From the NCBI GenBank assembly GCA_944388705.1, contig CALXJU010000013.1, positions 1 through 38,793 of the forward strand: a stretch of 38,793 nt of DNA. The letters are read 5' to 3'. Shown one piece after another: positions 24,214 through 32,168 of the stretch (the first letter of the stretch is position 1; each line of letters opens with the position of its first letter). The notes below the pieces were generated by a model. That model was not told the DNA's origin, ran no database searches, and worked only from the letters and a program-made list of their open reading frames with translations. The DNA is from an uncultured Clostridia bacterium. Lineage in GTDB: Bacteria > Bacillota > Clostridia > TANB77 > CAG-508. Both the position numbers and the translations under genes were made by a program.

Positions 24214-24654
24214 ATGAACAAATTGATTGTTGAAAATAAAAAAATAGAGAAGATATGTAGTTTTTATGTAAGTGATTATCATCTAGAAATGGTATTAATT
24301 CCATACATCAATGAAAAATTAAGCAAAAATGAAGAAATAGAAATTATTTCAGAGAAAGATTTAAGAGAAACAGTAAATGCATTAGTATCAAAAATGAATA
24401 TAAATGAATGTAATAAGAAAAAAATATTAGAACTTAATTGGGATAAAAGTAAAGAAACAGAATTAAAAGAAAATATAATAGTTGTTGGAACAAAATCATA
24501 TTTAGAAAAAATTAATAATCAGATTGAAGAAGGAAAAGAAAAAAATATAAAAGTAGTAAATTGCTTTAATTTCGAAGAAGTAAAAGGAGATATGGGAAAT
24601 ATAATAAAAAAATATGATAAGAGTTTAAATACTTTAGGGTTTAATATTTGGTAA
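24214..24654 (+). CDS. conserved-looking hypothetical protein
   Basis: A 146-residue soluble protein of mixed alpha/beta character. It has no membrane segment and no motif I recognise; it contains ENIIVVGTKSYLEKI and VNCFNFEEV, which could be strands of a Rossmann-like fold. The start is uncertain: ATG 24214 touches the aaaggg that would be its ribosome site, while an in-frame TTG at 24223 would be 9 nt from it. An aggaag at 24194-24199 is another option for the ATG. It lies divergent from spoIIR behind a strong promoter. Confidence 0.65.
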   Translation: MNKLIVENKKIEKICSFYVSDYHLEMVLIPYINEKLSKNEEIEIISEKDLRETVNALVSKMNINECNKKKILELNWDKSKETELKENIIVVGTKSYLEKINNQIEEGKEKNIKVVNCFNFEEVKGDMGNIIKKYDKSLNTLGFNIW

Positions 24655-24671
24655 AAAAATTGTGAAAACTA

Positions 24672-24700
24672 TTGAAAAAATTAAAAAAATAGTGTATATA
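24672..24700 (+). promoter_or_regulatory. promoter of the UDP-sugar pyrophosphorylase gene
   Basis: TTGAAA (24672-24677), 17-bp spacer, TATATA (24695-24700), 31 bp before the ATG with an aaaggaag site between. Confidence 0.6.
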
Positions 24701-24731
24701 TAATAATATGTAGCAAGAAAGGAAGATACAT

Positions 24732-25973
24732 ATGGAAGAAAAAATGGAATCAATAATGAAAACTCTAAAAAAATATTCTCAAGAACATTTATTAAATGGT
24801 TATTCTCAATTAAGTGAGGTAAAGCAAAAAGAGTTATTAGACCAGATTGAAAATACTGATTTCGAATTAATAAACAGCTTATATAATAAGACAAAAAAAC
24901 AAGTAGATGTTCAAGAAACAAACATTACACCAATAGAATATCTAGACAAAGAAAAGTTAAACGGATATTACAGAAGTTTTCAAGAAACAGGAGAAAAAGC
25001 AATAAGAAGCGGAAAATTAGCAGCAGTAACAATGGCAGGAGGACAAGGAACAAGATTAGGCCATAAAGGTCCAAAAGGAACATTTGATATAGGACTAGAT
25101 TCACACAAATCATTATTTGAATTACTTAGTGATTCTTTAAAAGAACAAGGAAAAAAATATGGAGTAGTAATTCCATGGTTTATAATGACAAGTAAAGAAA
25201 ACAATGATGCTACAGTAGAATTCTTTGCTAAAAATAGATTTTTTGGCTATGAAAAAAATAAAAATATATTTTTCTTTGAACAAGGTGAATTGCCTATGGT
25301 AGATACAGAAGGAAAAATATTAATAGGTGAAGATGGTTTAATTAAAGAAGCTGCTGATGGGCATGGAGGAATTTATGAAGCCTTAGTAAAAAATGGAATG
25401 ACCAAAAAAATGAGAGAATTAGGAGTTGAATGGTTATTTATAGGAGGAGTAGATAACTGTTTAGTAAAAATGGTAGATCCTTTACTTATGGGAATTGCAA
25501 TTCAAAAGCATGTATCTGCTGCTGGAAAATCAGTGGTAAAAGCAAACCCACAAGAAAAAGTAGGAGTATTTTGTAGAAAAAATGGTAGACCTTCAGTTGT
25601 AGAATATACAGAAATACCAGAAGATATGGCACAAGCAACAGACGAAAGAGGAGAATTAATATATGGAGAATCTCATATATTATGTAATTTATTTAATATA
25701 GATGCAGTAGAAAGAATGGGAAGTAAACCACTTCCATATCATACAGCATTTAAAAAAGCTACATATATAGATAAAAATGGTAATACAGTAGTACCAGATG
25801 GACCTAATGCATATAAATTTGAAGCATTTTTGTTTGATGCATTTGGTGAACTAGATGATATGGCTATTTTAAGAGTAAAAAGAGAAGAAGAATTTGCACC
25901 TGTAAAAAATGCTTCTGGAGTAGATAGTCCAGAAACAGCAAGAGAATTATACAAAAAATTTTATAATGTTTAA
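24732..25973 (+). CDS. UDP-sugar pyrophosphorylase, eukaryote-like UDPGP/UAP family
   Basis: A 413-residue nucleotidyltransferase. The signature MAGGQGTRLGHKGPKG (about 101-116) binds UTP; IPWFIMTSKENNDAT, GELPMVD, ADGHGGIYEAL and FIGGVDNCLVK follow in the order seen in UDPGP-family enzymes, which use UTP and a sugar 1-phosphate (GlcNAc-1-P or Glc-1-P) to make UDP-sugar and pyrophosphate. This is not the GalU/GtaB family usual in bacteria. The C-terminal NAYKFEAFLFDAF is also typical. It is followed by a terminator-like hairpin and a phosphoglucomutase gene, so a role in UDP-glucose or UDP-GlcNAc synthesis is likely. The sugar specificity cannot be read from the sequence. Confidence 0.88.
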   Translation: MEEKMESIMKTLKKYSQEHLLNGYSQLSEVKQKELLDQIENTDFELINSLYNKTKKQVDVQETNITPIEYLDKEKLNGYYRSFQETGEKAIRSGKLAAVTMAGGQGTRLGHKGPKGTFDIGLDSHKSLFELLSDSLKEQGKKYGVVIPWFIMTSKENNDATVEFFAKNRFFGYEKNKNIFFFEQGELPMVDTEGKILIGEDGLIKEAADGHGGIYEALVKNGMTKKMRELGVEWLFIGGVDNCLVKMVDPLLMGIAIQKHVSAAGKSVVKANPQEKVGVFCRKNGRPSVVEYTEIPEDMAQATDERGELIYGESHILCNLFNIDAVERMGSKPLPYHTAFKKATYIDKNGNTVVPDGPNAYKFEAFLFDAFGELDDMAILRVKREEEFAPVKNASGVDSPETARELYKKFYNV

Positions 25974-25975
25974 TA

Positions 25976-26007
25976 AAAAAGCTACTGGTATGTTACAGTA
26001 GCTTTTT
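25976..26007 (+). terminator. terminator between the pyrophosphorylase and phosphoglucomutase genes
   Basis: Stem aaaaagctactg (25976-25987) with cagtagcttttt (25996-26007), 8-nt loop, T run. It is only 30 nt upstream of the next start codon, so partial read-through or attenuation may control the downstream gene. Confidence 0.85.
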
Positions 26008-26036
26008 GTAAAAGTAAAAAAGAAAGGAAGAAACAT

Positions 26037-27767
26037 ATGAATTATTTAGAAGAATATAAAAAATGGTGTGAAGAACCAGTTTTTGATGAAGAAACAAAAA
26101 AAGAACTATTAAGTATAAAAGATAATGAGGAAGAAATAAAGGACAGATTTTATAAAGAATTAGAATTTGGAACAGCAGGATTACGTGGAGTAATAGGAAT
26201 GGGAACAAATAGAATGAATAAATATACAGTAGGAAAAGCAACACAAGGGTTAGCAAATTTTATAATAAAAAAAGGAGTTCAAGATAAAGGTGTAGTAATA
26301 AGTTTTGACTCAAGACATATGTCACCAGAATTTGCTAAAATGACAGCACTAATATTAAATGCAAATGGTATAAAAACATATATAATGGATAAATTAAGAC
26401 CTGTTCCAGAATTATCATTTGCAGTTAGAGAATTAAAAGCAACAGCAGGTGTAATGATAACAGCAAGTCATAATCCACCTAAATATAATGGATATAAAGT
26501 ATATTGGGATGATGGTGCACAAATTGTACCACCAATAGATAAAGAAATAATAACTGAAGTAAAAAATATAACAGATTATGCAAATATCAAAACAATTTCA
26601 GAAAAAGAAGCTAGAGAAAAAGGACTATATAATGTAATTGGAAAAGAAATCGATAATCGATATATAGAAGAATTAAAAAAATGTGTATTAAATCCAGAAA
26701 TAATAAAAGAACAGGGTAAAAAACTAAAAATTGTATATACACCATTACATGGTGCTGGAAATGAAATGGTACAGAGAATTTTAAAAGAATTAGGATTTGA
26801 GAATGTATATGTTGTACCAGAACAAGAAAAACCTAATGGAGATTTTCCAACAGTAAGTTATCCAAATCCAGAAGATCCAAAAGCATTTAAAATGGCATTA
26901 GAATTAGCAAAAGAAAAAGATGCAGATGTTGTATTAGCTACAGATCCAGATTCTGATAGATTAGGAATATATTCCAAAGATTCAAAAACTGGGGAATACA
27001 TAGGATATACTGGTAATATGTCTGCTATGTTAATTGCTGAATATGAAATTTCTCAAAAGAAAGATAAAGGAATATTACCTGAAAATGGTATGATAATAAA
27101 AACAATAGTGTCTACAAATTTAACAGATGAAATAGCAGAAGAATATGATTTAGATTTAGTTGAAGTATTAACAGGATTTAAATATATAGGAGAAGTTATA
27201 AGAAAATCAGAAGAAAAAAAAGATAGACAATATGTATTTGGATTTGAAGAAAGTTATGGTTGTTTAATTAGTACATATGCAAGAGATAAGGATGGAGTAG
27301 GAGCAGTTATGGCACTATGTGAAGCAGCAGCATATTATCAATCTAAAGGAATTACTTTATGGGAACAAATGATAAATATTTATGAAAAATATGGTTATTT
27401 TAAAGAAGGACAAATTTCAATAGTATTAGAAGGTGCTGATGGGGCTGAAAAGATAAAATCTATGATGACATCAATGAGAGAAAAGGACATTAGAAGTATT
27501 GGTGATTATAATGTTTTAAGATTTAGAGATTATGATAGAAATATAATAAAAGATATGGCTACAGGCAATACAAGAGAAACAGGATTACCAAAATCAAATG
27601 TTTTATATTATGAATTAGAAAATAATGCATGGTGTTGTGTTCGTCCATCAGGTACAGAACCTAAAATAAAATTGTATGTTGGAGTAAAAGATTATGACCC
27701 AAATAGAATAGATAAAAGATTAGAAGATTTACAATCAGCAATGGAAAATTTAGTAAGAAATGCTTAA
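26037..27767 (+). CDS. pgcA: phosphoglucomutase/phosphomannomutase family enzyme
   Basis: A 576-residue alpha-D-phosphohexomutase of PgcA size. LEFGTAGLRGVIGMG opens the catalytic part; ITASHNPPKYNGYK (catalytic Ser about 144), DPDSDRLGI (Mg2+ loop, about 303-311), GFEESYGC (sugar-binding loop) and RPSGTEPKIKLY (phosphate-binding loop) are all intact. It interconverts glucose 6-phosphate and glucose 1-phosphate and may also accept other hexoses. With the UDP-sugar pyrophosphorylase just upstream it would supply Glc-1-P. The gene symbol follows the Bacillus homologue. Confidence 0.93.
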   Translation: MNYLEEYKKWCEEPVFDEETKKELLSIKDNEEEIKDRFYKELEFGTAGLRGVIGMGTNRMNKYTVGKATQGLANFIIKKGVQDKGVVISFDSRHMSPEFAKMTALILNANGIKTYIMDKLRPVPELSFAVRELKATAGVMITASHNPPKYNGYKVYWDDGAQIVPPIDKEIITEVKNITDYANIKTISEKEAREKGLYNVIGKEIDNRYIEELKKCVLNPEIIKEQGKKLKIVYTPLHGAGNEMVQRILKELGFENVYVVPEQEKPNGDFPTVSYPNPEDPKAFKMALELAKEKDADVVLATDPDSDRLGIYSKDSKTGEYIGYTGNMSAMLIAEYEISQKKDKGILPENGMIIKTIVSTNLTDEIAEEYDLDLVEVLTGFKYIGEVIRKSEEKKDRQYVFGFEESYGCLISTYARDKDGVGAVMALCEAAAYYQSKGITLWEQMINIYEKYGYFKEGQISIVLEGADGAEKIKSMMTSMREKDIRSIGDYNVLRFRDYDRNIIKDMATGNTRETGLPKSNVLYYELENNAWCCVRPSGTEPKIKLYVGVKDYDPNRIDKRLEDLQSAMENLVRNA

Positions 27768-27773
27768 AGAATA

Positions 27774-27812
27774 AAAAATTTACCAGAGGAAAAATTCTTC
27801 TGGTAAATTTTT
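27774..27812. terminator. bidirectional terminator
   Basis: Stem aaaaatttaccaga (27774-27787) with tctggtaaattttt (27799-27812), between convergent genes, with A and T runs at both ends. Confidence 0.85.
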
Positions 27813-27816
27813 TATT

Positions 27817-28542
27817 TTAAGACTGTTCTGGTAAATCTTTAGACCAACCTTTTAAATTTCTTGAAATTGCACCAAATAAATTAGCTCTAACCATTGGTAT
27901 GCCTTTTTGCCATAAAAATATTTGTTCTTTCATTGTTTCTCTTTTTGTGTGTTCATCCATTGGGCAAACTTTAGGCATTATTTCTTTTTTATTCTTTTTT
28001 ATAAATCTTTTTGTATCTTTTTCACTTAATAATATTAAAGGTCTTATTAATGTAATTTTACTTCTATCCATATAGCTTTTTGGTGCAAAAGTTGATAAAC
28101 TTCCTGTATATAGTAAGTTCAATAAAAATGTTTCTAATACATCATCAATTGTATGTCCTAATGCGATTTTGTTACAACCTTCTCTTATTGCTACACTATT
28201 TATTATTCCTCTACGTAAATTTGCACACAATGAACATGGATTTTTTTCTTTTCTTACATCAAATACAATTTCTTTTATATTACTATTTTCTATAAATAAT
28301 GGAACTCCAACTTCATCACAAGTTTTTTGTAAAAAATTAGTGTCAAAATATTCAAATCCTGGATTTACAGATATTGCTATTAATTCAAATTTTTTTGGAT
28401 AAAATCTCTGTAAGGCTTTTAATCCATTTAAAAGTGTTATTGAATCTTTTCCACCTGATAAACATACTGCGATTTTATCTCCATCTTCTATCATTTTGTA
28501 TTCTTCGATTGCTTTTCTCATTTTACTTAATATTTGTTGCAT
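27817..28542 (-). CDS. TtcA-family PP-loop tRNA thiolation enzyme
   Basis: A 241-residue ATP-pyrophosphatase. The PP-loop SGGKDS is at 29-34. Cysteines 103 and 106 (CSLC) and 193 (VCPMD) match the three iron-sulphur cluster ligands of TtcA, which makes 2-thiocytidine at tRNA position 32. GHTIDDVLETFLLNLLYTG is a further family motif. Clostridial TtcA-like proteins are a diverse group, so the exact tRNA target is not certain. aaaggaa precedes the ATG. It is oriented away from the toxin-antitoxin region. Confidence 0.88.
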   Translation of the reverse strand: MQQILSKMRKAIEEYKMIEDGDKIAVCLSGGKDSITLLNGLKALQRFYPKKFELIAISVNPGFEYFDTNFLQKTCDEVGVPLFIENSNIKEIVFDVRKEKNPCSLCANLRRGIINSVAIREGCNKIALGHTIDDVLETFLLNLLYTGSLSTFAPKSYMDRSKITLIRPLILLSEKDTKRFIKKNKKEIMPKVCPMDEHTKRETMKEQIFLWQKGIPMVRANLFGAISRNLKGWSKDLPEQS

Positions 28543-28601
28543 TTATTTTTTCCTTTCAATTAATATATTTATTATTATCCTATATTTCACAGAAAATTTA
28601 T

Positions 28602-28631
28602 TTGACAAATTATATGGTTATGAGGTATAAT
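28602..28631 (+). promoter_or_regulatory. promoter of the antisense RNA
   Basis: TTGACA (28602-28607), 18-bp spacer, TATAAT (28626-28631): consensus hexamers, predicting a strong constitutive start near 28637. Confidence 0.8.
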
Positions 28632-28635
28632 AAGT

Positions 28636-28718
28636 ATAGAAAATGAGAACCACAGAGTGGTTGCCGATGAAAAGTTTAAATAACCATTCTATCGTCCAAG
28701 CAGAATGGTTATTTTTTT
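28636..28718 (+). ncRNA. putative type I antitoxin RNA
   Basis: The stretch of about 82 nt runs from the predicted start after a consensus promoter to an intrinsic terminator: stem ataaccattct (28680-28690) with agaatggttat (28702-28712), 11-nt loop, seven T. A small hairpin aaccac/gtggtt lies near the 5' end. Its 3' end covers the stop codon and 3' end of the convergent toxin gene, the geometry of TxpA/RatA and BsrG/SR4 type I systems, where antisense pairing at the 3' ends blocks or degrades the toxin mRNA. The frame from 28643 that continues through the toxin's antisense is an artefact. Confidence 0.7.
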
Positions 28719-28827
28719 ATTTGCACAAAATTACTACTAACGCAATAATCAAGGCAATAGCTATGATAGTAATTCCTACTAATTCAAAGAATAGTAGATA
28801 TATTATTTGTAATAATAAAGTTTCCAT
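28717..28827 (-). CDS. putative type I toxin, 36-residue hydrophobic peptide
   Basis: On the minus strand, ATG (28827-28825) follows a perfect gaggtgg ribosome site. The 36-residue product is one hydrophobic helix (METLLLQIIYLLFFELVG, then ITIIAIALIIALVVILCK). Size and composition are those of membrane-acting type I toxins and holin-like toxins of Firmicutes; I do not claim membership of a specific family. The stop overlaps the T run of the antisense RNA terminator. The mRNA has its own promoter and a leader that can hide the ribosome site. Confidence 0.7.
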   Translation of the reverse strand: METLLLQIIYLLFFELVGITIIAIALIIALVVILCK

Positions 28828-28831
28828 AGCA

Positions 28832-28937
28832 CCACCTCGCTTTCTCACAGTTGAACTGTGTATGTAAGGTGGCAACGCACTCTGCTTATCTCATTTTCTA
28901 TGCTATCAAATATATAATATTTATTGCAAAAAATCAA
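28832..28937 (-). promoter_or_regulatory. toxin promoter and ribosome-site-sequestering leader
   Basis: On the minus strand, TTGATT (28937-28932), 17-bp spacer, TATATT (28914-28909), start near 28902. In the leader, ccacct (28872-28867) can pair with the ribosome site aggtgg (28837-28832), and a cacagt/actgtg hairpin lies between them (28860-28846). Such sequestration delays translation in many type I toxin mRNAs. Bases 28901-28871 repeat the start of the opposing RNA in inverted orientation. Confidence 0.65.
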
Positions 28938-29044
28938 GCGAACATTCAAATATTTTGTAAAAATTGTACAAACGAAAAAATTCTATTAAGCAAAACTTGA
29001 TTTTATGATGAATTTTTAGTAAAATATTTTTAATAATTTTTTAT

Positions 29045-29120
<76 letters not shown>

Positions 29121-29150
29121 TATAATAAAACTATAAAAGGAGTAATTAGA

Positions 29151-29279
29151 ATGGGTAAATTTAAAAATTGGAAAGATATAAAAAAAGAATTAAATTTTAG
29201 ACCTGAAGAAATAGAAGAAATGGAATTAGAAAAAATTATAAAAGCAACTATAGTGGATAGAAAAAGCAAAATATATTAA
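29151..29279 (+). CDS. truncated HTH-antitoxin-like fragment
   Basis: A 42-residue protein behind a good aaaggag site (29136-29142). FKNWKDIKKELNFRPEEIEEMELEKII is, from memory, the N-terminal helical stretch that precedes the XRE/HTH domain in HigA-type antitoxins of Clostridia; here the frame ends (RKSKIY) where the helix-turn-helix should start. A terminator follows at once. It is either a remnant of a deleted toxin-antitoxin pair next to tRNA-Arg or a stand-alone small protein; no toxin gene is visible nearby. Confidence 0.6.
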   Translation: MGKFKNWKDIKKELNFRPEEIEEMELEKIIKATIVDRKSKIY

Positions 29280-29313
29280 AAAAAGAGTTTATCAGAAATG
29301 GTGAACTCTTTTT
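29280..29313 (+). terminator. terminator after the truncated antitoxin
   Basis: Stem aaaaagagtt (29280-29289) with aactcttttt (29304-29313), 14-nt loop. It also ends the tRNA-Arg unit. Confidence 0.8.
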
Positions 29314-29415
29314 AATATACTTTTATAAAAAAATATATATTAAAAAATTTAAAAATACTATATGAAAAAATAAAAAAGTATTATATAATTATAAAAAAGA
29401 AAAGGGGGAATAAAA

Positions 29416-29793
29416 ATGTTTTGTGAAAAATGTGGGAATGAAATAAAAGAAGGGGAAAAATTTTGTGGAAAATGTGGTAATACCATAGGACAAGGAGAAA
29501 ACAAAAATACTGTAATAAATGATGTGAAAAGTGATAATAATCAAAGTTCGCCACTTATTAAAATAATATTATATATTATAGCAATAATAGTTGTAATAAT
29601 GTTTTTTAAGTGTGCAGGAGATATTGCAGATACAGGTAGTAGTATGGCAAGTATTAGGTCAGTAGGAGGAGAAACTATAGCAGAGGCATATTATCAAGAT
29701 TATGGTAGCTTTATAAAAGGTTTAGCAACAGTTGTCAGAGGAATAGGAATTACATGTGGAATTGTTATAGGATATATAGGAAAAAAATTTTAG
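29416..29793 (+). CDS. zinc-ribbon membrane protein 1
   Basis: A 125-residue protein with aaaggggg site. An N-terminal zinc ribbon (C3, C6, C17, C20) precedes an Asn-rich linker, a membrane helix (about 47-66), and a C-terminal region with a second, weaker hydrophobic segment (GIGITCGIVIGYIG, about 107-121). It is the first of three adjacent genes whose products start with nearly the same ribbon (MFCxKCGxE...FCxxCG). Cytoplasmic ribbon and extracytoplasmic tail are the likely topology. Function is unknown. Confidence 0.85.
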   Translation: MFCEKCGNEIKEGEKFCGKCGNTIGQGENKNTVINDVKSDNNQSSPLIKIILYIIAIIVVIMFFKCAGDIADTGSSMASIRSVGGETIAEAYYQDYGSFIKGLATVVRGIGITCGIVIGYIGKKF

Positions 29794-29804
29794 GGAGAAA
29801 AGTT

Positions 29805-30449
29805 ATGTTTTGTAACAAATGTGGAAGTGAAGTGAGTGAAGGAGCTTCTTTCTGTAAAAATTGTGGAAATAAATTAATAGATAGAAAAAAATACGATTTA
29901 AAAAAATGGTTAAAAATATTTAGAATGGTATTAATAATTTTTATAATTGAAGTTATAGCAACAGCTATAACTTCACAATTAGAATTTGATTTAATTTGGC
30001 AAATATCTAGGATAATAACATTTATAACTATACCACTTGTAATTATACCATTTATAACATGTACAATAATTTCTTTTAAAAATAAAGAAAAAGTACCATT
30101 ATGGTTTACAATATTACAGGGGATAATAATTGCTTTTATAATTATATTTATTATATCAAGTATAATAGAAAAAAAGCAAAATGATAAATTACAAGAAAAT
30201 ATAGAAAAATATAAAAATGAAGATAAAACTACATATAATAGCAGTTATATTACATTACAAGAATTTAATGAGATAGAAATAGGGATGACATATGAAGAGG
30301 TAGTAGAAATAATTGGCGGAGAAGGAGATTTAATAGCAGAAGATGCATATGGAAAAACATATACTTGGGAGCCATCATCTAATAGTGGAATATATTCTGT
30401 AACTATGAGTTTTTATAATGGCAAATTGACAAATAAATTTAAATTTTAA
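29805..30449 (+). CDS. zinc-ribbon membrane protein 2 with SmpA/BamE-like C-terminal domain
   Basis: A 214-residue protein. ATG 29805 is chosen for the agggag site and because it begins at the ribbon (C3, C6, C17, C20) as its neighbours do; a frame from 29754 overlaps the previous gene. Three hydrophobic segments (about 38-58, 66-90, 104-122) follow. The C-terminal domain (about 150-214) has FNEIEIGMTYEEVVEIIGGEGDL and a terminal Val-Thr-Met-Ser-Phe strand, matching the small SmpA/BamE-like (DUF3862-type) fold of exported proteins. Confidence 0.85.
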   Translation: MFCNKCGSEVSEGASFCKNCGNKLIDRKKYDLKKWLKIFRMVLIIFIIEVIATAITSQLEFDLIWQISRIITFITIPLVIIPFITCTIISFKNKEKVPLWFTILQGIIIAFIIIFIISSIIEKKQNDKLQENIEKYKNEDKTTYNSSYITLQEFNEIEIGMTYEEVVEIIGGEGDLIAEDAYGKTYTWEPSSNSGIYSVTMSFYNGKLTNKFKF

Positions 30450-30470
30450 TAATAAATGTTAGGAGGTCAT

Positions 30471-31670
30471 ATGTTTTGTAGTAAATGTGGAAAAGAAATA
30501 AAAGATGAAGATAAATTTTGTACATATTGTGGACAAAAAGTTGAAGAAAATACAAAAAAAGAAAAAAAGCCATCGAGTAATAGAAAAAAATTAATGATAA
30601 TTGCAATTATAGTTATAGCAATTTTAATTGTAACAGGAATTGCAATTTGGATAAAAAGTAATGAAAGAGAAAATGCAGATAATATAAATAATGAAAATAA
30701 TGTTTTAGAAGAAAAAACTCTAATAGAAATTGGAAAAAAATACAAATCAACAAGTGGAAATATGCTAGGAGAAATAACTTTTTTATCAGAAACCGAATTC
30801 GAAAAGAAAATAGGAGAAAAAAATTCAGAATATATAATTACAGAAGGAACATATGAAATCAAAGGAGATAAAATAATATTAACAATAAAATATGATAGTA
30901 ATAATGATTATATAATGGGACAAGGAAGTAATGTTTTTGAACCATATACTGAAGAAATAAAAATCAATGAAGATGGCTGTTTAGAATATAAAAAATATAA
31001 TATAACTTTTATATTTGAAACAGAAAAAGAAATTGAAGAAAGACCAATAGCAACAATGCAAGTAAAGGGATATGGTACAATAAAAATAGAATTATATCCA
31101 GAAAAAGCACCACAAACGGTTAGTAATTTTATACAACTTTCAAATAATGGATTTTATGATGGATTAACATTCCATAGAGTGGTAAAAGGGTTTGTGATAC
31201 AAGGTGGAGATAGATTAGGAGATGGAACAGGTTTAGCAAGAAAAACAGATTTATTAGGCGGATTTGGTGGTTATAAAGAATATTGTATAAAAGGAGAATT
31301 TTCAGCAAATGGAGTTCAAAATGATTTGAAATTTGAAGAAGGAGTAATAGGAATGGCAAGAAATGACTATACTTCATATTCACCTTCATTAGCTGAGGAA
31401 TCATATAATTCAGGAAGTTCACAATTTTTTATAATGACTGAAAAAAATGAATATTTAGATGGTCTTTATACTGCATTTGGAAAAGTGATTGAAGGACTAG
31501 ATGTTGTACACGAAATAGAAGATGTAGAAGTAAAGAGTACACAATATAATAGTGAAGCTAGTACACCAACTACACCTATAATTATAGAATCAATAAGAGT
31601 AGATACAAAAGGTATGTATTATGAAATACCTGATATGTTAGAACCATTTGATAGAACATCTCTATATTAA
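30471..31670 (+). CDS. zinc-ribbon membrane-anchored cyclophilin (peptidyl-prolyl isomerase)
   Basis: A 399-residue protein. ATG 30471 is favoured by aggagg (30461-30466) and by the ribbon beginning immediately (C3, C6, C17, C20). A membrane helix (about 42-62) follows, then a lipocalin/DUF-like strand-rich segment (about 75-180), then a cyclophilin domain (about 190-375): TVSNFIQL, FYDGLTFHRVVKGFVIQGGD, GSSQFFIMT and YTAFGKVIEGLD. The FHR and QGGD residues needed for proline isomerase activity are present. Cytoplasmic ribbon with an extracytoplasmic foldase is the likely topology. It is the third of the ribbon genes and lies 22 bp after the second. Confidence 0.9.
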   Translation: MFCSKCGKEIKDEDKFCTYCGQKVEENTKKEKKPSSNRKKLMIIAIIVIAILIVTGIAIWIKSNERENADNINNENNVLEEKTLIEIGKKYKSTSGNMLGEITFLSETEFEKKIGEKNSEYIITEGTYEIKGDKIILTIKYDSNNDYIMGQGSNVFEPYTEEIKINEDGCLEYKKYNITFIFETEKEIEERPIATMQVKGYGTIKIELYPEKAPQTVSNFIQLSNNGFYDGLTFHRVVKGFVIQGGDRLGDGTGLARKTDLLGGFGGYKEYCIKGEFSANGVQNDLKFEEGVIGMARNDYTSYSPSLAEESYNSGSSQFFIMTEKNEYLDGLYTAFGKVIEGLDVVHEIEDVEVKSTQYNSEASTPTTPIIIESIRVDTKGMYYEIPDMLEPFDRTSLY

Positions 31671-31688
31671 AAGAAATGGAGAAATTAA

Positions 31689-32168
31689 ATGCAAGAATAT
31701 TATATGGAACAAGCTTTAAAAGAAGCGGAAAAAGCATATAAAAAGTTAGAAGTGCCTGTTGGTGCAGTAATAGTCAAAGATGGAAAAATTATAGCAAAAG
31801 GGCATAATCAAAAAGAAACAAAAACAGATACAACAAAACATGCAGAAATAATAGCAATACAAAAAGCTAGTAAGAAATTAAAATCTTGGAGACTAACAGA
31901 TTGTGAAATGTATGTTACATTAGAACCATGTACAATGTGTGCAGGAGCAATAATAAATTCAAGGATAAAAAAAATATACATAGGAGCAATGGATGAAAAA
32001 ACAGGAGTAGCTGGCTCTGTATTAAATATTTTCGAAGATTATACATTTAATCATAAGGTGGAAGTAGAAAAAGGCATAAAAAAAGAAGAATGTGAAAATA
32101 TTTTAAAACAATTTTTTAAAGAATTACGAAAAATAAAAAAACGGAGGAAAAAATGTTCAATAGAATAA
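31689..32168 (+). CDS. tadA: tRNA-specific adenosine deaminase TadA
   Basis: A 159-residue zinc-dependent deaminase. HAEIIAI (His51, Glu53) and PCTMCAG (Cys81, Cys84) are the zinc and catalytic residues. VGAVIVKDGKIIAKGHN fits TadA, which converts A34 to inosine in tRNA-Arg(ACG). It lies upstream of SRP RNA and dnaX, the order found in many low-GC Gram-positives. It overlaps the next gene by 16 bp in another frame. Confidence 0.96.
   Translation: MQEYYMEQALKEAEKAYKKLEVPVGAVIVKDGKIIAKGHNQKETKTDTTKHAEIIAIQKASKKLKSWRLTDCEMYVTLEPCTMCAGAIINSRIKKIYIGAMDEKTGVAGSVLNIFEDYTFNHKVEVEKGIKKEECENILKQFFKELRKIKKRRKKCSIE

Noticed and set aside
28643..28867. 74-residue plus-strand frame through the toxin region
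   Set aside because: Starts inside the predicted antisense RNA, passes through its terminator, and is antisense to the better-supported toxin peptide.
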